Shown in pieces: positions 1 to 8,709 of a stretch of DNA of 64,000 bases. A program made the position numbers and the translations under genes. Below the pieces are notes generated by a model, which did no database searches, had not been told where the DNA came from, and saw only the letters and a program-made list of their open reading frames with translations. Every line of letters starts with the position of its first letter. Position 1 is the first letter of the stretch. Origin of the DNA: Brevibacillus reuszeri (GTDB lineage Bacteria > Bacillota > Bacilli > Brevibacillales > Brevibacillaceae); contig NZ_BEXF01000002.1 of the NCBI RefSeq assembly GCF_002897295.1, forward strand, positions 372,001 to 436,000, written 5' to 3'.

Positions 1-382
1 GGAAGTCACCCGAATCCCACGTCATACCCAATCCATGCGCCCAGCTGAGCAGCTGGATATTTTGAATCAGACAGCATACCGCAGCAAAATCTTCTGTAGC
101 CATGTGCTCGTCTTTATTCATTTTAGCCGTCACGATCAGGCAGAGCGGAGCTTGGTCTATCGTATTCACAATTCGTGGATGCTGCTTCCAATCGATGCTG
201 GCAGCCAGCTTCTGCTTGCCGTCCCCTTCTGCGTAAATAAAACGCCACGGCTCTCGAAATCGGTGATTCGGTGCCCATACGGCGTCATCAAGAATATTCA
301 TGATGATATGCCTTGGAACAGGCTCATCCGTGAAATCTCTGACCGCACGTGTATCTTGGAATAAAGAAATCATGTTCATCAT
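1..382 (-). CDS. Nitroreductase family protein, C-terminus cut by window edge
   Basis: About 127 codons are visible, reading leftward off the edge with no stop. The N-terminus has the family's R-x-x-R-x-F (RAVRDF) phosphate/FMN-binding motif and then an APNH...EPWRF segment typical of NAD(P)H/FMN nitroreductases, which form cytosolic homodimers and reduce nitro-aromatics, flavins or quinones. Three in-frame ATGs lie at 382, 379 and 373; a GGAGGGG ribosome binding site at about 385-392 suits 382 or 379. It lies 20 bp downstream of another nitroreductase-like gene on the same strand, so the two are probably co-transcribed. The substrate cannot be told from sequence. Confidence 0.8.
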   Translation of the reverse strand, partial: MMNMISLFQDTRAVRDFTDEPVPRHIIMNILDDAVWAPNHRFREPWRFIYAEGDGKQKLAASIDWKQHPRIVNTIDQAPLCLIVTAKMNKDEHMATEDFAAVCCLIQNIQLLSWAHGLGMTWDSGDF

Positions 383-402
383 GCTCCCCTCCTGCTGTTG
401 CT

Positions 403-1008
403 TTATAAAAATGAGATTTTCTTCATAACAGGTGTACGTTGCTTGCCTTTTGGTATCCGCTCGTAGTTGCCCATGAACAGGATCGTCACAATACGTTCTC
501 CCTGCTGTAGTCCCATGGCTGTAGCAAACGACTGATTTCGCATATACGGCTCTGTGTTCCAGACGAGTCCAATCCCACAGTCCCACGCCAGCAAGGAGAA
601 GCTCTGGAGCATCGCGCATATCGACGCATAGTCTCGTTCACACTTTTCCTCGCTCCCTTCCATTTCCTGAACGACAACGAGAAAAGCAGGGATGCTGATA
701 ATTCTCTCCGCCATCATCTGCCCGACCTTGCTAGGAAGCCATTTGTACAGCTTGTGCTCGGCGTAAACACTCATGATGAGAGAGACAGCCTTTTCCTTCC
801 CCTCTCGACTGGCGATATATACGAAGCGGCAGGGAAGCTTTCCCTTTTCGTTAAAAACGGATTGCCCAGCCGCTTGGAGCCGCTCCATTACGATTTCTTG
901 TGATAAGGGGCGCTCGGAGAAGCTGCGAATCGTCCTGCGCTCCCGAACTAATTGCGACATATGTGTAGACCACTTCTCTTTTTCTCCCATAGCGCGTTGA
1001 TCTGCCAT
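403..1008 (-). CDS. Nitroreductase-like flavoprotein
   Basis: 201 residues. The signature RERRTIRSF lies at residues 22-30, followed by SERPLS, and the C-terminal half contains the WDCGIGLVWNT stretch and a typical LFMGNYERIPKGK ending of the nitroreductase fold (FMN-dependent NAD(P)H oxidoreductase). ATG 1008 is the longest possible start because an in-frame TAA sits three codons upstream; AGAGGG lies about 10 bp before it. The closest resemblance to the downstream gene is in the N-terminal motif, so the pair may be an old duplication. A perfect Fur box lies about 56 bp upstream of the start, suggesting expression under iron limitation. Ferric-siderophore or flavin reduction is possible but is inference. 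Confidence 0.72.
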   Translation of the reverse strand: MADQRAMGEKEKWSTHMSQLVRERRTIRSFSERPLSQEIVMERLQAAGQSVFNEKGKLPCRFVYIASREGKEKAVSLIMSVYAEHKLYKWLPSKVGQMMAERIISIPAFLVVVQEMEGSEEKCERDYASICAMLQSFSLLAWDCGIGLVWNTEPYMRNQSFATAMGLQQGERIVTILFMGNYERIPKGKQRTPVMKKISFL

Positions 1009-1064
1009 GCTGCTTTACCCTCTTTCCCAGTAAAAATGGATGCTTTACATGCTCCCGATACCAT

Positions 1065-1079
1065 TGATAATAATTATCA
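1065..1079. promoter_or_regulatory. Fur box
   Basis: TGATAATAATTATCA is a perfect 7-1-7 inverted repeat matching the Bacillus Fur core (TGATAATnATTATCA) without mismatch. It lies upstream of the nitroreductase pair and downstream of the AraC gene's terminator, so it most likely represses the nitroreductase genes when iron is plentiful. It overlaps the first codons of a short alternative frame starting at 1084, which argues that this stretch is promoter rather than coding sequence. Confidence 0.85.
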
Positions 1080-1149
1080 CTCATACTTTCTGCTACCTGC
1101 TGAGGGAATTCTTTTACCTGTAGAAGTAGATCGTTCGCGTAACTGCATT

Positions 1150-1176
1150 AAAAAAGACCTCCGAAGACCGGAGATC
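1150..1176 (-). terminator. Rho-independent terminator of the AraC-family gene
   Basis: On the minus strand GATCTCCG, loop GTCTT, CGGAGGTC (one G-U pair) is followed at once by six T. It overlaps the stop codon of the AraC gene and separates it from the Fur-controlled genes. Confidence 0.85.
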
Positions 1177-2167
1177 ACTGTGAAAAGGATTTGACCCTTT
1201 TTAAATATTCACTGGGATTGCAGCCATACTGCTTCCGAAAAGCCACGGTAAAATTACTCACGTTGCTGTACCCAACCTGTACAGCTGCCTCACTGACATT
1301 GACCCCTTCCCTCTCCAGGAGCCAGGCTGCCTTTTCCATCCGCCTTCTTCTGATTAGCCCAAAGATTGTCGTGTCGAACAACTGACGAAAACCGATCTTT
1401 AGCTTGTATTCGTTCAATCCGACCATCTTCGCAAGCGTTTTAATGGAATAAGGCTCATCGATGTGTCGTAGAACGATCTCTTTTGCCTGCTTCAGCTTTT
1501 CTACGTCATCTGCTGGCAAAGAGGGCTCTATCGCTGGATATAATAGATCGTTTTCCTGAAAAAAGAGGTTGATTAGCTCCATGGCTTTCGCTTCGAAATA
1601 GATTTTTTTCAACGCTCCCTTATAGGGACAATGCAAAATCTCATAAACGCATTTTTTAATCATGGGAGACAGCTGATAGGACTGGATCAGTCCTTTTTTC
1701 TTCTGCATTATATGTTGGATCGCTTGTTTATCCGCATCTCTATCAAAATAATGAAGAAGATTTTCAGGTGACATGCGAATTTCTACAAACTGGCATCGTG
1801 TGTTTGCTTTTGTTTCGATACGCACATCAACATCTTGAAAATAGCAAACATGGCTTATCGGTTCTACAATCGTTACTTGCTGATCGTGAATGTGGCATAC
1901 AGCTTCTCCACTTAAAAAGTAATTCAGTTCAAAAATCCCTGAGGTCTCCTCAATTTGAGCGGATAGATTTTGTGACAGCTCGACATCGGAGATGATAATC
2001 TCCATCCCTGTTCGAATTTGCATCCGCTCGATTGTGCCAGTCCCCAGCACTTTGGGAAGCTGGATACGCTGCTCATCCTCTATGCGTTCACGCAGCGTGA
2101 CATGACTTAAAATGCTGCCTATATCTTTACAGTAGCTTTGTATATCCTCCAAAGTAAAATGATTCAT
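1175..2167 (-). CDS. AraC-family transcriptional regulator (PchR/Btr-like)
   Basis: 330 residues from ATG 2167. The C-terminal 100 residues hold the two AraC helix-turn-helix motifs (YSIKTLAKMVGLNEYKLK and the SEAAVQVGYSNVSNFTVAFRK recognition segment). The N-terminal part resembles the ligand-sensing region of PchR-type regulators, which bind ferric siderophores and activate uptake genes. Start choice: AAGGGG lies 9 bp before ATG 2167, whereas TTG 2185 has no Shine-Dalgarno and ATG 2176 directly abuts it. The gene sits upstream of two nitroreductase genes preceded by a Fur box, suggesting it senses a siderophore or related iron signal and acts nearby; the ligand is not known. Confidence 0.82.
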   Translation of the reverse strand: MNHFTLEDIQSYCKDIGSILSHVTLRERIEDEQRIQLPKVLGTGTIERMQIRTGMEIIISDVELSQNLSAQIEETSGIFELNYFLSGEAVCHIHDQQVTIVEPISHVCYFQDVDVRIETKANTRCQFVEIRMSPENLLHYFDRDADKQAIQHIMQKKKGLIQSYQLSPMIKKCVYEILHCPYKGALKKIYFEAKAMELINLFFQENDLLYPAIEPSLPADDVEKLKQAKEIVLRHIDEPYSIKTLAKMVGLNEYKLKIGFRQLFDTTIFGLIRRRRMEKAAWLLEREGVNVSEAAVQVGYSNVSNFTVAFRKQYGCNPSEYLKRVKSFSQ

Positions 2168-2261
2168 CTCGCTCATCCCCTTCAATGGTCTGAAGAACGG
2201 TTATCTACAATTTACCATATGCATACTCTCCCCCAGTACTTTTCTTTATGTAAAGACAAAT

Positions 2262-2294
2262 AACCCCCGCTCTCCTTAACCAAGAACGGGGGTT
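2262..2294 (-). terminator. Terminator of the chemoreceptor/HD-GYP operon
   Basis: Minus-strand stem AACCCCCG / CGGGGGTT with an 18-nt loop, followed by a weak T-rich stretch (ATTTGTCTTT). It abuts the HD-GYP stop codon. Confidence 0.7.
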
Positions 2295-3229
2295 TAACGC
2301 GAAAGTATGGTTTCTATGTCGGCTTCTTCCATACTTTTGAGAAATATATCTACAATTTCAGGATCATACTGTGTTCCTTTGTTGCTCCTGATTTGATTAA
2401 TAGCATAGGTCAGATTGGATTTATCGCGGTATACACGATTGGAGGTCATGGCGTCGAAGGAGTCGGCGATAGCTAAAATCCGGGCAATCAGGGGAATTTC
2501 CTTCCCCCTGAGCCCATGCGGGTACCCTTTGCCATCAAAGCGTTCATGATGGAACAAAATGGCATCCAGCACTCCGTTTTTTTTAAAAAAGGTAATATGC
2601 TTTACCATCTCATAGCCGATAACCGGGTGCTGCTTGATTAGGTCGTACTCTTCGTCTGACAATTTGGTTGGTTTCAACAGAACTGACTCTGGAATCCCGA
2701 TTTTACCGATATCGTGCAACAAACCGCCCAAGTGAATTTGCTCACATACTTTGCGAGGCAGCCCCATTTCTATGGCAATATGCTGCGCGTACTTGGCCAC
2801 ATTTTCAGAATGCAGCGCTGTGTACTTGTCTCTGGCGTCTAATGACTTGGCCAACGTAAGAGTTAAATTGAGCGTATTTTCCTTCTCTCTCCTGTAATAC
2901 CTGATGGCACTGGAAATCGATAAAATCGCCAAGAAGTGGGTCAGTCCTTGAAAGACAATGACGTTTATATGTGGAAAACGAAATGGTACATACAGGTAGT
3001 AAAACCAGGTAAGCAAGCACACGATTACGATTTGCAAGACGATCGTTCTCCAAAAAACGATCCCTGCCACAATAATATTGATCAGATACAAGCCTAACAA
3101 GTCTTTTTCCGGATAAATATACCCATCGATCCATACTGTTCCTATCAAAAAAACGAAATAGATAACCACAGACGGGAGATTGCACTCTTTACATAGCTTC
3201 CGTATTCTTTTTTTCGATATTTGAACCAT
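2294..3229 (-). CDS. Membrane HD-GYP domain protein, putative c-di-GMP phosphodiesterase
   Basis: 311 residues. Four hydrophobic segments lie at about residues 20-35, 44-60, 62-80 and 92-108, then a cytoplasmic HD-GYP domain: HDIGKIGIP at 172-180 carries the metal-binding HD pair and HHERFDGKGYP at 227-237 carries the GYP signature; IARILAIADSFDAMTS follows. HD-GYP enzymes hydrolyse c-di-GMP (some act on cGAMP). The start has AAGGTG 5 bp upstream. It lies 53 bp downstream of the chemoreceptor gene with no terminator between them, so both should be read from the promoter behind the c-di-GMP riboswitch. That would let c-di-GMP control synthesis of an enzyme that degrades it; activity is inferred from the intact motifs. 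Confidence 0.88.
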   Translation of the reverse strand: MVQISKKRIRKLCKECNLPSVVIYFVFLIGTVWIDGYIYPEKDLLGLYLINIIVAGIVFWRTIVLQIVIVCLLTWFYYLYVPFRFPHINVIVFQGLTHFLAILSISSAIRYYRREKENTLNLTLTLAKSLDARDKYTALHSENVAKYAQHIAIEMGLPRKVCEQIHLGGLLHDIGKIGIPESVLLKPTKLSDEEYDLIKQHPVIGYEMVKHITFFKKNGVLDAILFHHERFDGKGYPHGLRGKEIPLIARILAIADSFDAMTSNRVYRDKSNLTYAINQIRSNKGTQYDPEIVDIFLKSMEEADIETILSR

Positions 3230-3282
3230 AACGCACCTTGTTTTTTAGACGTTGTTTGTAAGCAAGTAACCTTTTTTCGGCA

Positions 3283-4977
3283 CTATACCTTGAATTTACC
3301 CACTACCTGCTGTAATTCCTCGGCCATTTTGGTCAATGACGATGCAGAAGATGTAATTTCCTCCATAGCAGCTAATTGTTCCTCGGCAGATGACGATACA
3401 GTTTGCGTTTCTGCCGCTACGACCTTTGAACCTTCGGATATTTCTTCGATGGAGTGCACGACTTGTTCCGTGCTTGCTGATATTTGTTGGGAGGCAGCCG
3501 ATATTTCCTGGACCTGTCCTGAAACGGCATCGATGTCGCTCTTGATTTGCTCAAATAATTGTCCAGCGACATGAACGACCTGAATTCCGCTATCGACCTC
3601 TTTCACACCCATTTCCACCCACTCTACTACCTTATGTGTATGGTTTTTGATGGTAGATACCAGATGCGCTATTTTCTCTGCTGATTGAGTTGATTGCTCT
3701 GCCAGTTTCCGAACCTCATCGGCAACGACGGCAAAGCCTCTGCCTTGCTCTCCGGCTCGAGCCGCTTCGATCGCCGCATTTAGGGCCAACAGATTCGTCT
3801 GTGCAGAGATGGCAGTGATGACCTCTACGATTTGTTCGATTTCTTTGGAATTCTCTTCCATTTCAGTTACCGATGTCGCCAAATCATTCATCGTCTGATG
3901 GATCGAATCCATTTGCTTCACGGTTGTTTGTATCGCTTTATTTCCTTCCAGTGCCTTTTGCGAGGTTTGGACAGATAATTCGGAGGTATACTGCGCACTT
4001 GCTGCAATTTGCTCTACACCAGAGGACATTTCGTTAATTGCGGTAACACTTTCCCCCACGCTGCGTGCCTGCATCTCGGTACTTGTGGTCACTTCCTGAA
4101 TCGTTGTCGTGATCGTCTCCGATGCTTGTGTAGACTGTCCTGCACTTGCCGCCAATTCTTCAGAGGACATCGTGACATGCTCAGAGCTGATACTAATTTG
4201 CCGAACCAACTCCCGCAGATTATCAGCCATGCGGTTAAAGGAGGCAGCCAAGCTACCGATTTCATCCTTATTTTTTATCCGCAGCTGTTCTGCTGTTAAA
4301 TCTCCTTGTGAAATTTGCTCTGCCACCAGGGACAAAGCCACAATCGGTCTTGATATCATCCGTGAACCAAAATAACCAATCAAAATTGCCAAGACAATAG
4401 CGCCAATACTAAGCATGATCACATTCGCAATCGCTGTATCAACAATTTCTGTGTTCCGGTGACTAGCTTCATTCATGGATTGAAACTGATAAGCGGTGAG
4501 CTTCTCTGCTTGTGGGTCAAGCTTTCTGCCATAAGGCAAAACTTCCCGCAAATAATAGCTCTTTATTTCTTCCGCAGGCTGATGGTTCTGCACCATTGTA
4601 ATTAATGGCTCATACTTTTGCTTGTATTCCTGGTTCAACAATTGCAATTCATGTAATCCATCCTGGAATTCTTTTATCTGGGACATTAATAGGGTTTCAT
4701 TGATCAGGGTCATGACCGTTCCATAGGAAGACTGCAAATCATCCAAAAACTCCTTCTCGCCTGTCAATAAATAAGCTCGTAGTCTGCTATTCTCCTTGGC
4801 AGCTGCTGTTTGGATTTTTTGAACATTCGACAGGATGACAACGCGTCTTTCAATCAAATCGGTTTCCGCTTCATCGATCTTTTGCAAGTAATACGTAGAG
4901 ATTGTACTCGTAATCACCATCAGAATCGCTATGAACAAAAATGCCCCTATTAATTTTTGTCCTATCGTCAATTTCAC
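3283..4977 (-). CDS. Methyl-accepting chemotaxis protein
   Basis: 564 residues from GTG 4977. Membrane helix 1 lies at about 8-30, an extracytoplasmic four-helix-bundle-like sensor domain runs to about 185, helix 2 at about 185-207, then HAMP (to about 258) and the long helical signalling domain. The conserved hairpin tip ([20 protein letters not shown]) that contacts CheA/CheW lies at about residue 400-425. Start choice: GAGGTG lies 6 bp before GTG 4977, while ATG 5007 (ten codons longer) has no Shine-Dalgarno. First gene after the c-di-GMP riboswitch and followed by the HD-GYP gene. It should signal to the flagellar chemotaxis kinase; the ligand is unknown. Confidence 0.92.
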   Translation of the reverse strand: MKLTIGQKLIGAFLFIAILMVITSTISTYYLQKIDEAETDLIERRVVILSNVQKIQTAAAKENSRLRAYLLTGEKEFLDDLQSSYGTVMTLINETLLMSQIKEFQDGLHELQLLNQEYKQKYEPLITMVQNHQPAEEIKSYYLREVLPYGRKLDPQAEKLTAYQFQSMNEASHRNTEIVDTAIANVIMLSIGAIVLAILIGYFGSRMISRPIVALSLVAEQISQGDLTAEQLRIKNKDEIGSLAASFNRMADNLRELVRQISISSEHVTMSSEELAASAGQSTQASETITTTIQEVTTSTEMQARSVGESVTAINEMSSGVEQIAASAQYTSELSVQTSQKALEGNKAIQTTVKQMDSIHQTMNDLATSVTEMEENSKEIEQIVEVITAISAQTNLLALNAAIEAARAGEQGRGFAVVADEVRKLAEQSTQSAEKIAHLVSTIKNHTHKVVEWVEMGVKEVDSGIQVVHVAGQLFEQIKSDIDAVSGQVQEISAASQQISASTEQVVHSIEEISEGSKVVAAETQTVSSSAEEQLAAMEEITSSASSLTKMAEELQQVVGKFKV

Positions 4978-5032
4978 AATGAACACCTCGATTTTTGTTA
5001 AATCCATCGTAAAAGCCAGGGAAAATACGCAA

Positions 5033-5068
5033 CAAAAAAAGAACCCCTTTCCAACTAAAAGGAGTTCT
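5033..5068 (-). terminator. Riboswitch expression-platform terminator
   Basis: Minus-strand 11-bp stem AGAACTCCTTT / AAAGGGGTTCT (one G-U pair), 7-nt loop, then seven T. It lies about 30 nt downstream of the c-di-GMP aptamer and about 55 nt upstream of the chemoreceptor start, the position expected for a transcription-attenuating platform. Confidence 0.85.
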
Positions 5069-5097
5069 AAAACAGATCAAAAAATCTCGCGTCTGTC

Positions 5098-5184
5098 GTC
5101 GGCAACTGGCTGGCATCATGCATACTGACATGCATCTTAGCCCCTATAGCTTTGCGTCTCCACCTTTCAGTGGGTTTGCCCTTT
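5098..5184 (-). ncRNA. c-di-GMP-I (GEMM-I) riboswitch aptamer
   Basis: Read on the minus strand, the segment shows the GEMM-I landmarks in order: GGGCAAACC, a GAAA tetraloop closing the first hairpin, GACGCAAAGC, GGGGCTAAG, a variable hairpin whose arms pair (ATGCAT/ATGCAT), then ATGCCAGCC and GTTGCCG pairing back to the 5' GGGCAA. This is the class I c-di-GMP aptamer. Possible promoter elements TTGGTG and TATGTA lie just upstream (about 5192-5221). An intrinsic terminator follows, so binding should switch transcription of the chemoreceptor and HD-GYP genes; whether the ligand turns them on or off cannot be told without folding the antiterminator. Confidence 0.92.
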
Positions 5185-5457
5185 CGAATGGAAAGTTTAC
5201 ATATGAAATTAAAGACTCGAACACCAACGATTCCGAATAAGCATAGAGTCCTATGAGCATGACAAAAAATTAGGTTTTATTGGTAATGATCCCCAATACC
5301 AACCATCATTTTAGTAGGATAGACCTAAAAAGTCAACATTTGCCATGGACGTAATACACAAGTTTGAATTGAGAAACAGGATGAAGAGTTTCAAAAAACG
5401 GGACAAAAAGTATGGGTAAAAGCTATGAGGAGAACAGAGGAGATAATAATAAGGAAG
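5185..5457. other. Non-coding interval upstream of the riboswitch
   Basis: Contains the presumed promoter of the riboswitch transcript at its left end. I see no gene-sized open frame, repeat or RNA structure in the remainder; a purine-rich stretch at about 5428-5460 has ribosome-binding-site-like AGGAG runs without a following open frame. Confidence 0.5.
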
Positions 5458-5458
5458 A

Positions 5459-5488
5459 TAAAACGCGGGAGCACTTCGCTACCCGCGT
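5459..5488 (-). terminator. Terminator downstream of the C26 hydrolase gene
   Basis: Minus-strand stem ACGCGGG / CCCGCGT with a 12-nt loop followed by TTTA; it lies just after the hydrolase stop codon. Confidence 0.75.
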
Positions 5489-5496
5489 CTTATATA

Positions 5497-6264
5497 TCAG
5501 CTACTCACTTGAGCACATGCTTGCTTATTTTTTATAAAATCGACAAATAGTTGAAACAGCTTGAGCTGCTCCTGATCGGTTTGGAACATCATTTCTGGAT
5601 GCCATTGGACAGCAACTAAAAACGGGTACTCCTTGTGCACAATCGCTTCGATAATGCCGTCCTCAGAAATGGCAGCTGCCTCAAGACCCGCCCCCAGCTT
5701 GTCAATCATCTGGTGGTGTAAGCTGTTGACATGCAGCTCTTCTTTTCCAAAGCACGGATAGAGCATGTGCTCCTTAGAGAGCTTTACTTTGTGGGCGATA
5801 CTTGTCTTGGGTGCGAAATACCCTGCATGGTTGATCTCTGTAGGGTAGCCTCTCTCGATGTCTTGAATCAGTGTCCCGCCAAAGTAAACATTCAGCAGCT
5901 GCAATCCGCGGCAAATACCGAAGATCGGCAGATTTCTTTTCACCGCTTTGTCGAGCAGCTTCAGCTCGAACTTGTCGCGAGCAGGGTCAAGTTGTCCCAG
6001 CCCTTTTTTATACGGCTGTCCATATAGACTCGGACTCACATCGCTCCCACCGATGAACATCAAACCATCGAGCCGATCCAAGAGGGAATCGATGTAGGCA
6101 TCATCATCAATGAGCGGGATCGGTACGGGAATTCCGCCTGCCTGGTGAATGCTGAGTGGATCATCAATCGCTGAAGTGAAATGATCCTGAGCTACGACAA
6201 ACCGATGCTTGTTCTCTTCAAAAGCATTGATGTAGTACGTTGTACATCCGATTAAAGGCTTCAT
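5497..6264 (-). CDS. Peptidase C26 family, gamma-glutamyl-GABA hydrolase-like
   Basis: 255 residues from ATG 6264, of the class I glutamine-amidotransferase fold. The nucleophile is Cys118 in FGICRG, with His222 and Glu224 in QWHPEM completing the triad; IGGSDVSPSLYG at 71-81 is typical of the PuuD/YvdE branch that hydrolyses gamma-glutamyl amides. Start: GGAG lies 11 bp before this ATG; a GTG directly before it (6267) fits slightly better and gives one extra residue. The frame extends to 6360 without a ribosome binding site. It lies 109 bp after the AGCS symporter gene on the same strand, suggesting uptake of an amino compound followed by hydrolysis of a gamma-glutamyl conjugate. Substrate not provable here. 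Confidence 0.85.
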   Translation of the reverse strand: MKPLIGCTTYYINAFEENKHRFVVAQDHFTSAIDDPLSIHQAGGIPVPIPLIDDDAYIDSLLDRLDGLMFIGGSDVSPSLYGQPYKKGLGQLDPARDKFELKLLDKAVKRNLPIFGICRGLQLLNVYFGGTLIQDIERGYPTEINHAGYFAPKTSIAHKVKLSKEHMLYPCFGKEELHVNSLHHQMIDKLGAGLEAAAISEDGIIEAIVHKEYPFLVAVQWHPEMMFQTDQEQLKLFQLFVDFIKNKQACAQVSS

Positions 6265-6376
6265 CACATTCCATTCTCCTTCTTCTGCTGATCTTATGTG
6301 AACGATTCTAGGGAAAAAATATAGTGGAAATATCAAAAGATTATGTGATATGTCCCTCAATTAACCTCGTGCGCTG

Positions 6377-7822
6377 TTACTGCGTTTTTTCCTCGTAAAA
6401 AAGCCTGACCTCTTCGTCGACATGTCCAATCTTCAAATATCTCGCTTTGTAATCTAGCAGCAGCTTTTTAAATTGGTGGCTTAAAATCAATAGAAAAAAG
6501 ATATTGATAAAAGTAGGCACAGCCGTCATGATGCCGGTCATCAGCCACACATCCTTGTCTGGGAAGTGGAAGGTGACGATATAGAGTACCAACAGAAATT
6601 CAGGAAAGGCGCAAAATACCTTCAAATATTTAAGAGCCTGCTTTTTAGCTGCTGTCTTCTTGTTTAGTAAATGCTTCACCATAATTTCCCTGCTCACGTA
6701 CCACCCACTCGCCGTCGTCACGGCAAATAAAAAGAGAATGACCGTCACCATGTACCTGCCCGCAGTCCCCAATATTTGCTCGAAGGAATGAAGCGCCAGG
6801 TCAATGCCCGTCCGGCCCGATACCCAATCATCAGAGAGGATAACGACAAATGCGGTAATGCTGCACATGACGATGCTCGTAAAAAACACCTCAAAGCCGC
6901 CCCATATCCCTTGCTTTACGGGATGATCAACATCGGCTGTCGAATGAATGATTGGCGTCGTCCCCCAGCCAAATTCGCTGCTGTATACCGCTTGCGATAC
7001 ACCAACAGTAATGACCTGAGCCAAGGTTGCCCCAGCAAATCCTCCCATTGCCGCTGAACCATTGAATGCATGCTTGATAATCTGTTCAAGCACGGGCACG
7101 ACCTTTTCCACATTCATCAGGATAATCGCACAGCCCAAAAGCAGGTACGACAAGGTCATGAAAGGCACGATGACTTTAAATATTTTGCTCATGTACGGTG
7201 TGCCACGGACGATGATGAAATACACCAGCACGGCAAACAAAAGCGATACCCAGATAATATTCAAATGAAAGGTGGAACTGATCGCTGTAGAGGCAACGTA
7301 GTTTTGGATCGAAAGAAAAATCGGTGCAATCATGCCAATTACAAATAGCACGACGAGAACCATCCACCTCCGAACGTTCATCTCCTCGCCAATCCCTTTT
7401 TGAATGTACACGGTCGGGCCGCCAATAATATGCCCCTCTTCATCCCTTGACCGGTAATAAACAGATAAGGTGACCTCTACCATTTTGATAATCATGCCGA
7501 CCAGAGCCGCGATCCACATCCAGAAAACAGCACCTGGACCCCCTATTGCAATCGCACTCGCCACCCCACCTACACATCCGACTCCGACCAGGCAGCCTAT
7601 CGCTATATTACCAGCATAAAAGGAGGATAGTGTTCCTTTTTTGCTGCTGCTCTCGCGTTTATGAAGAATCACCTGCACCACCCGGCTGACGATATGCTGC
7701 AAGTGGCGTAATTGAAAAAATCTACCCTCGATCGTAAAGAAAACCCCTGCGAAAAGAATAGCAAAAGGCATGGGGATATCCCACAGGATTTTTACGACGG
7801 TGTATGCAATATTCTCTAGCAA
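6377..7822 (-). CDS. AGCS family sodium:amino-acid symporter
   Basis: About 481 residues from TTG 7822, integral membrane. Family hallmarks are NIAIGCLVGVGCVGGVASAI near residue 75-95 and SEFGWGTTPIIHSTADVDHP near 285-305; about ten to eleven hydrophobic segments are present. AGCS proteins import alanine or glycine with Na+, although divergent members take other substrates. Start: AAAGGATGG is 5-8 bp before TTG 7822, while GTG 7840 has no Shine-Dalgarno. Probably co-transcribed with the C26 hydrolase downstream. It diverges from the amino-acid ABC operon starting at 7932, with a 109-bp shared promoter region. Confidence 0.85.
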   Translation of the reverse strand: MLENIAYTVVKILWDIPMPFAILFAGVFFTIEGRFFQLRHLQHIVSRVVQVILHKRESSSKKGTLSSFYAGNIAIGCLVGVGCVGGVASAIAIGGPGAVFWMWIAALVGMIIKMVEVTLSVYYRSRDEEGHIIGGPTVYIQKGIGEEMNVRRWMVLVVLFVIGMIAPIFLSIQNYVASTAISSTFHLNIIWVSLLFAVLVYFIIVRGTPYMSKIFKVIVPFMTLSYLLLGCAIILMNVEKVVPVLEQIIKHAFNGSAAMGGFAGATLAQVITVGVSQAVYSSEFGWGTTPIIHSTADVDHPVKQGIWGGFEVFFTSIVMCSITAFVVILSDDWVSGRTGIDLALHSFEQILGTAGRYMVTVILFLFAVTTASGWYVSREIMVKHLLNKKTAAKKQALKYLKVFCAFPEFLLVLYIVTFHFPDKDVWLMTGIMTAVPTFINIFFLLILSHQFKKLLLDYKARYLKIGHVDEEVRLFYEEKTQ

Positions 7823-7931
7823 AAGAACCCATCCTTTCACGAATTTTCACATATTTCTTTGAAATTTATTTTACATTATTTTTTTAAGATATAGGCACAT
7901 CGAACTTATATTTTTCTTGAGGAGGGTTACT

Positions 7932-8705
7932 ATGATTCGTCGTAAAGCTTGGTTGGCACTAGCCGTTAGCTGTTTAACCACAATTAGCCTTGTTGGATGT
8001 GGTGCCAAAGAAAGCGGTGGCAGTGCAAACGACACACTCATTTTTGCTGTCGCTCCAGATGGAGGCGCTTTCAGTTCCAGAGATAGCTCCGGAAAACTCA
8101 CCGGATTTGACATTGAACTCGTAGAATCACTCGCAGCCAAAGATAACCTCAAGGTAGAGTGGAAAGAGATGAAGTTCAATGGAATCATTCCTGCTCTGCA
8201 AGCGAAGCAAGTAGACGGCGCAGCTGCTTCCATCACCATACGCGATGACCGTAAAGCTGTCACGAACTTTACAGATCCGTATTTCGATTCCGGACTCGTC
8301 ATGGTAGTGAAAAAGGACAGCCCGATCAATACGGTCGATGATTTGAAGGATAAAACGATTGTAGCAAAACAAGGTACCTCTGGTCTTGAAAAAGCCAATG
8401 AACTGGCAAAAGAAAAAGGCGCGAAGGTCAAGATTTTGGAAGACGAAGCAACCCTCTACATGGACGTAGAAGCTGGCGGCTCCGACGTGCTGATCAATGA
8501 CTTCCCGTTTGTTGCAAATAAAATCAAATCTGGTACAGCGGCAAACCTGAAAATCGTTGGGGAAAAATTGACGGGTGAAGAATATGGGATCGCGATTGCC
8601 AAAGGTAAAGAAGACGTTCTGGAAAAATTCAACAAGCATCTGAAAGAAATGAAGGACAATGGAGAGTACCAGAAATTATACGACAAATACTTCGGCTCCA
8701 ACTAA
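7932..8705 (+). CDS. Amino-acid ABC transporter substrate-binding lipoprotein
   Basis: 257 residues. The signal peptide ends in a lipobox LVGC with Cys23 as lipidation site, so the protein is anchored to the outer face of the membrane. The body is a family-3 solute-binding protein: GFDIELVESLA, ITIRDDRKAVTNFTDPYFDSGL and the hinge region KDKTIVAKQGTSG are typical of polar amino-acid receptors (glutamine, arginine or cystine type). Start: GGAGGG lies 6 bp before ATG 7932; a TTG at 7917 falls in the Shine-Dalgarno itself. First gene of an importer operon, followed by a 170-bp hairpin repeat and then permease and ATPase genes. Confidence 0.92.
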   Translation: MIRRKAWLALAVSCLTTISLVGCGAKESGGSANDTLIFAVAPDGGAFSSRDSSGKLTGFDIELVESLAAKDNLKVEWKEMKFNGIIPALQAKQVDGAAASITIRDDRKAVTNFTDPYFDSGLVMVVKKDSPINTVDDLKDKTIVAKQGTSGLEKANELAKEKGAKVKILEDEATLYMDVEAGGSDVLINDFPFVANKIKSGTAANLKIVGEKLTGEEYGIAIAKGKEDVLEKFNKHLKEMKDNGEYQKLYDKYFGSN

Positions 8706-8709
8706 GAGA

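Noticed and set aside
35..364. 109-codon open frame on the plus strand at the left edge
   Set aside because: It runs antisense to the clearly recognisable nitroreductase gene on the minus strand and has no family features.
4871..5131. 86-codon minus-strand open frame over the riboswitch terminator
   Set aside because: It would start inside the aptamer and overlap the chemoreceptor start; explained by the RNA element.
7871..8431. 186-codon minus-strand open frame over the receptor gene
   Set aside because: Antisense to the lipoprotein gene; serine/alanine-rich without domains, so a shadow.
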